Shown in pieces: positions 5,120 through 6,214 of a DNA stretch of 6,214 nucleotides. The stretch covers positions 1 through 6,214 of the forward strand of contig URGF01000112.1 of assembly GCA_900547285.1 (NCBI GenBank), in the 5' to 3' direction. The stretch is from an uncultured Collinsella sp. (GTDB lineage Bacteria > Actinomycetota > Coriobacteriia > Coriobacteriales > Coriobacteriaceae). A model generated the notes under the pieces. The model was not told the DNA's origin and did not search any database. It saw only the letters and a program-made list of their open reading frames with translations. Within the stretch, counting starts at the first letter, position 1. Every line of letters starts with the position of its first letter. The translations under genes and the position numbers were made by a program.

Positions 5120-5698
5120 GTGGTCACGACGACGTTTGCCTCGCCTTTGGGCGAAATCTTGCTTGCCGCTGATGGCCGCGGTCTGACGGGGCTTTGGTTT
5201 GAGGGGCAGGAGCATTTTGGCTCCACGCTTCTCCGTGAAGACTCCGAACATGTTGAAGGCGCTGACGCGGTTTCCGGTACCGGTGGGATGTCTCCGGTGA
5301 GTCCGGCAAATGGCGCGGCTTCTTCGGTGCTAGAGCGTTCTTGGGCTTGGCTGAATGCTTATTTTGCGGGGCAGGAACCTCGGTTTACGCCGCCGTTGCA
5401 TTTGATTGGCACGGCGTTCCAGCGTGAGGTTTGGTTTGAGCTGCTTTCTATCCCACGTGGCGAGGTCGCCACGTATGGCGAGATCGCCCATCGTGTTGCG
5501 GCTCGACACCGTGTACCGGGAAACGAGGCTCCCGTTGTGTCCCCGCGGGCCGTGGGGGCTGCGGTTGCGCGTAATCCCATTTCGATTATCGTGCCGTGCC
5601 ATCGCGTAGTTGCCGCCGATGGTTCGCTCAACGGATATGCCGGCGGCCTTGATCGCAAGGAGTGGCTGCTTCGGCTTGAGGGCGCGTACGAGGAGTAA
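5120..5698 (+). CDS. ogt: Methylated-DNA--protein-cysteine methyltransferase (O6-alkylguanine repair)
   Basis: Suicide DNA-repair protein that transfers the alkyl group from O6-alkylguanine (or O4-alkylthymine) to its own cysteine. It has 192 aa and a GTG start at 5120-5122, with aaaggag (5107-5113) 6 nt upstream. The N-terminal domain, about 1-95, begins with TTFASPLGEILLAAD. The C-terminal domain starts at GTAFQREVW (97-105), then YGEIA (119-123) in the helix-turn-helix. RAVGAAVARNP at 143-153 gives the arginine finger R143 and N152. IVPCHRVV holds acceptor C160, and RKEWLLRLEG at 179-188 has the conserved glutamate E181. It is longer than many homologues because of two extra stretches. One is about 40-68, low-complexity G/S/A/P-rich; the other is about 129-141, between the recognition helix region and the arginine finger. 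All catalytic residues are present. It is downstream of asd but probably separately transcribed. Confidence 0.93.
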   Translation: MVTTTFASPLGEILLAADGRGLTGLWFEGQEHFGSTLLREDSEHVEGADAVSGTGGMSPVSPANGAASSVLERSWAWLNAYFAGQEPRFTPPLHLIGTAFQREVWFELLSIPRGEVATYGEIAHRVAARHRVPGNEAPVVSPRAVGAAVARNPISIIVPCHRVVAADGSLNGYAGGLDRKEWLLRLEGAYEE

Positions 5699-5738
5699 CG
5701 CCAAGGCACTTTGCATAGCCAAGACGCCATGAAAGAAT

Positions 5739-5816
5739 GGGACGCGCTTTCCGAATGGAGGCTCGGGCGGAAACCACGTCCCGGAATACAGCCTCAGAGT
5801 GGGACACCGTTTCCGG
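5739..5816. repeat. Three-arm REP-like inverted repeat after ogt
   Basis: The same motif of about 15 bp occurs three times in alternating orientation: gggacgcgctttccg (5739-5753), its near complement cggaaaccacgtccc (5768-5782), and gggacaccgtttccgg (5801-5816). Arms 1 and 2 pair at 13 of 15 positions around a 14-nt loop, and arm 3 can compete with arm 1 for arm 2. This resembles repetitive extragenic palindromes of the kind spread by REP-associated transposases. The stretch 5699-5842 contains nothing else I can assign. Confidence 0.6.
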
Positions 5817-5840
5817 CTGAGACCACCTGCCTGGACATCG

Positions 5841-5869
5841 ATCTACGCCCGCTCCTGCAGGGCGTAGAT
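5841..5869. repeat. Perfect palindrome at the end of the ClC remnant
   Basis: atctacgccc (5841-5850) and gggcgtagat (5860-5869) form a perfect 10-bp stem with a 9-nt loop. It includes the stop codon and last codons of the channel fragment on the minus strand. No T-run follows on either side, so it is not a clear intrinsic terminator, but it may be its remnant. Confidence 0.6.
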
Positions 5870-6049
5870 GGACTTATCCATGTTGAACAGGTAAGCCACA
5901 ACGCAGACAATAATGAACATCGGCAAGTTACCAAAGCCGAAGACTTCGCAGCCAATAAGGATGGGTGCGAGCAGCGTATTGGTGGCGCTGCCAAAGACGG
6001 CTGCGTAGCCCAGTGCGGCGCAGAGCTCGACGGGCATGCCGAGTTGAGC
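5843..6049 (-). pseudogene. C-terminal fragment of a ClC-family chloride channel/transporter
   Basis: The minus-strand frame ending at the stop 5843-5845 encodes about 69 residues including QLGMPVELCAALGYAAVF, then GSATNTLLAPILIGCEVFG, and ending in FNMDKSIYALQERA. In voltage-gated ClC proteins, which have about 10-12 transmembrane helices, this matches the last helices: a glycine/alanine-rich helix, the N-T-L-L-AP-I-I-EVFG stretch, and a hydrophobic helix ending in VAYLFN. The rest of the roughly 400-residue protein is missing. Upstream in this frame is a stop at 6092-6094, and the sequence beyond about 6050-6060 belongs to a different family in another frame. The ATG at 6035-6037 has no convincing ribosome site. 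I read it as a truncated, non-functional remnant left by a deletion or insertion. Family assignment rests on recalled similarity. Confidence 0.7.
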
Positions 6050-6136
6050 CTCGTTATGGCGACATCTGGGTAACAGAAAGGCCCGCGTTCCTCAGAGGCA
6101 AGATAGGCAATTCTGCTTCTGAGGTAGATCTCAATT

Positions 6137-6160
6137 CTGCCGACCGCACTGCCGACCGCA
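6137..6160. repeat. Perfect 12-bp tandem duplication in the Abi_2 fragment
   Basis: ctgccgaccgca occurs at 6137-6148 and again at 6149-6160. In the minus-strand Abi_2 frame it duplicates the codons for AVGS/AVGR, adding four residues just before RIEIYLRSRIAY without shifting frame. It looks like a recent slippage duplication in a gene no longer under strong constraint. Confidence 0.85.
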
Positions 6161-6214
6161 TCAAACATTAACTGCCGGAGGGCTCGGTCAAATTCATACG
6201 TGTAGATGATGGTT

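Larger units (their letters stand above)
5794..6214 (-). pseudogene. Abi_2-like (AbiD/AbiF family) abortive-infection protein fragment fused out of frame to ClC remnant
   Basis: This open frame enters from the right edge and stops at 5794-5796. Its first visible part (6214 down to about 6062) reads YTYEFDRALRQLMFDAV, then GRIEIYLRSRIAYLASEERG and PFCYPD. This matches the Abi_2 pattern of YEFDR-LR-L-DA--RIEI-LR-RIAY--S---G-F-Y-D, a family linked to phage resistance by abortive infection. After about 6060 the homology ends and the frame runs, shifted, through the ClC remnant. It would yield a tail of roughly 88 residues rich in Ser, Arg and Pro that resembles nothing. Unlike the usual DA-ERIE spacing there are four extra residues, from a 12-bp tandem duplication. 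The gene's true N-terminus lies beyond 6214. It is most likely a broken gene; expression as a chimera cannot be excluded. Confidence 0.6.

Noticed and set aside
4754..5251. Minus-strand frame across the asd-ogt gap
   Set aside because: It reads through hairpin B and the direct repeats into ogt antisense. The product is a Pro/Arg/Gln-rich string with no family resemblance, so the gap is treated as noncoding.

Overview
The window looks like chromosomal DNA from a high-GC anaerobic actinobacterium of the Coriobacteriia, most likely Collinsella or a close relative. This rests on recalled protein similarity and on GC-rich codon use, not on a database search. The core is an aspartate-family amino-acid locus. 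Two divergent transcription units leave a short shared intergenic region near 2029-2131. Leftward are thrC (threonine synthase) and then thrB (homoserine kinase, cut by the left edge). Rightward are lysC (aspartokinase) and asd (aspartate-semialdehyde dehydrogenase).

Together these enzymes cover four of the five steps from aspartate to threonine. LysC makes aspartyl phosphate, Asd reduces it to aspartate semialdehyde, ThrB phosphorylates homoserine and ThrC makes threonine. The linking enzyme, homoserine dehydrogenase (hom), is not in this window. Asd product also feeds lysine/diaminopimelate synthesis. Downstream of asd lies ogt (methylated-DNA--protein-cysteine methyltransferase), on the same strand but behind a noncoding gap of about 400 bases and probably with its own promoter.

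The right end (about 5794-6214, minus strand) is decayed. A C-terminal scrap of a ClC-type chloride channel is joined, out of frame, to an N-terminal/middle piece of an Abi_2-like (AbiD/AbiF) abortive-infection protein that runs off the window. I read this as remnants of an accessory region.

The most unusual content is in the intergenic DNA, which is rich in large inverted repeats. There is a 106-nt nested hairpin between thrC and thrB, abutting the thrB ribosome binding site. There is a 130-nt almost fully paired hairpin right after asd, with 28-bp perfect outer arms and 16-bp perfect inner arms. Three hairpin or repeat elements lie between lysC and asd, and a 35-bp imperfect direct repeat lies upstream of ogt. 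A three-arm REP-like inverted repeat follows ogt. I see no CRISPR array, tRNA, rRNA, complete insertion sequence or clear riboswitch. No coherent new multi-gene system is evident; the hairpin elements are the best candidates for something undescribed.
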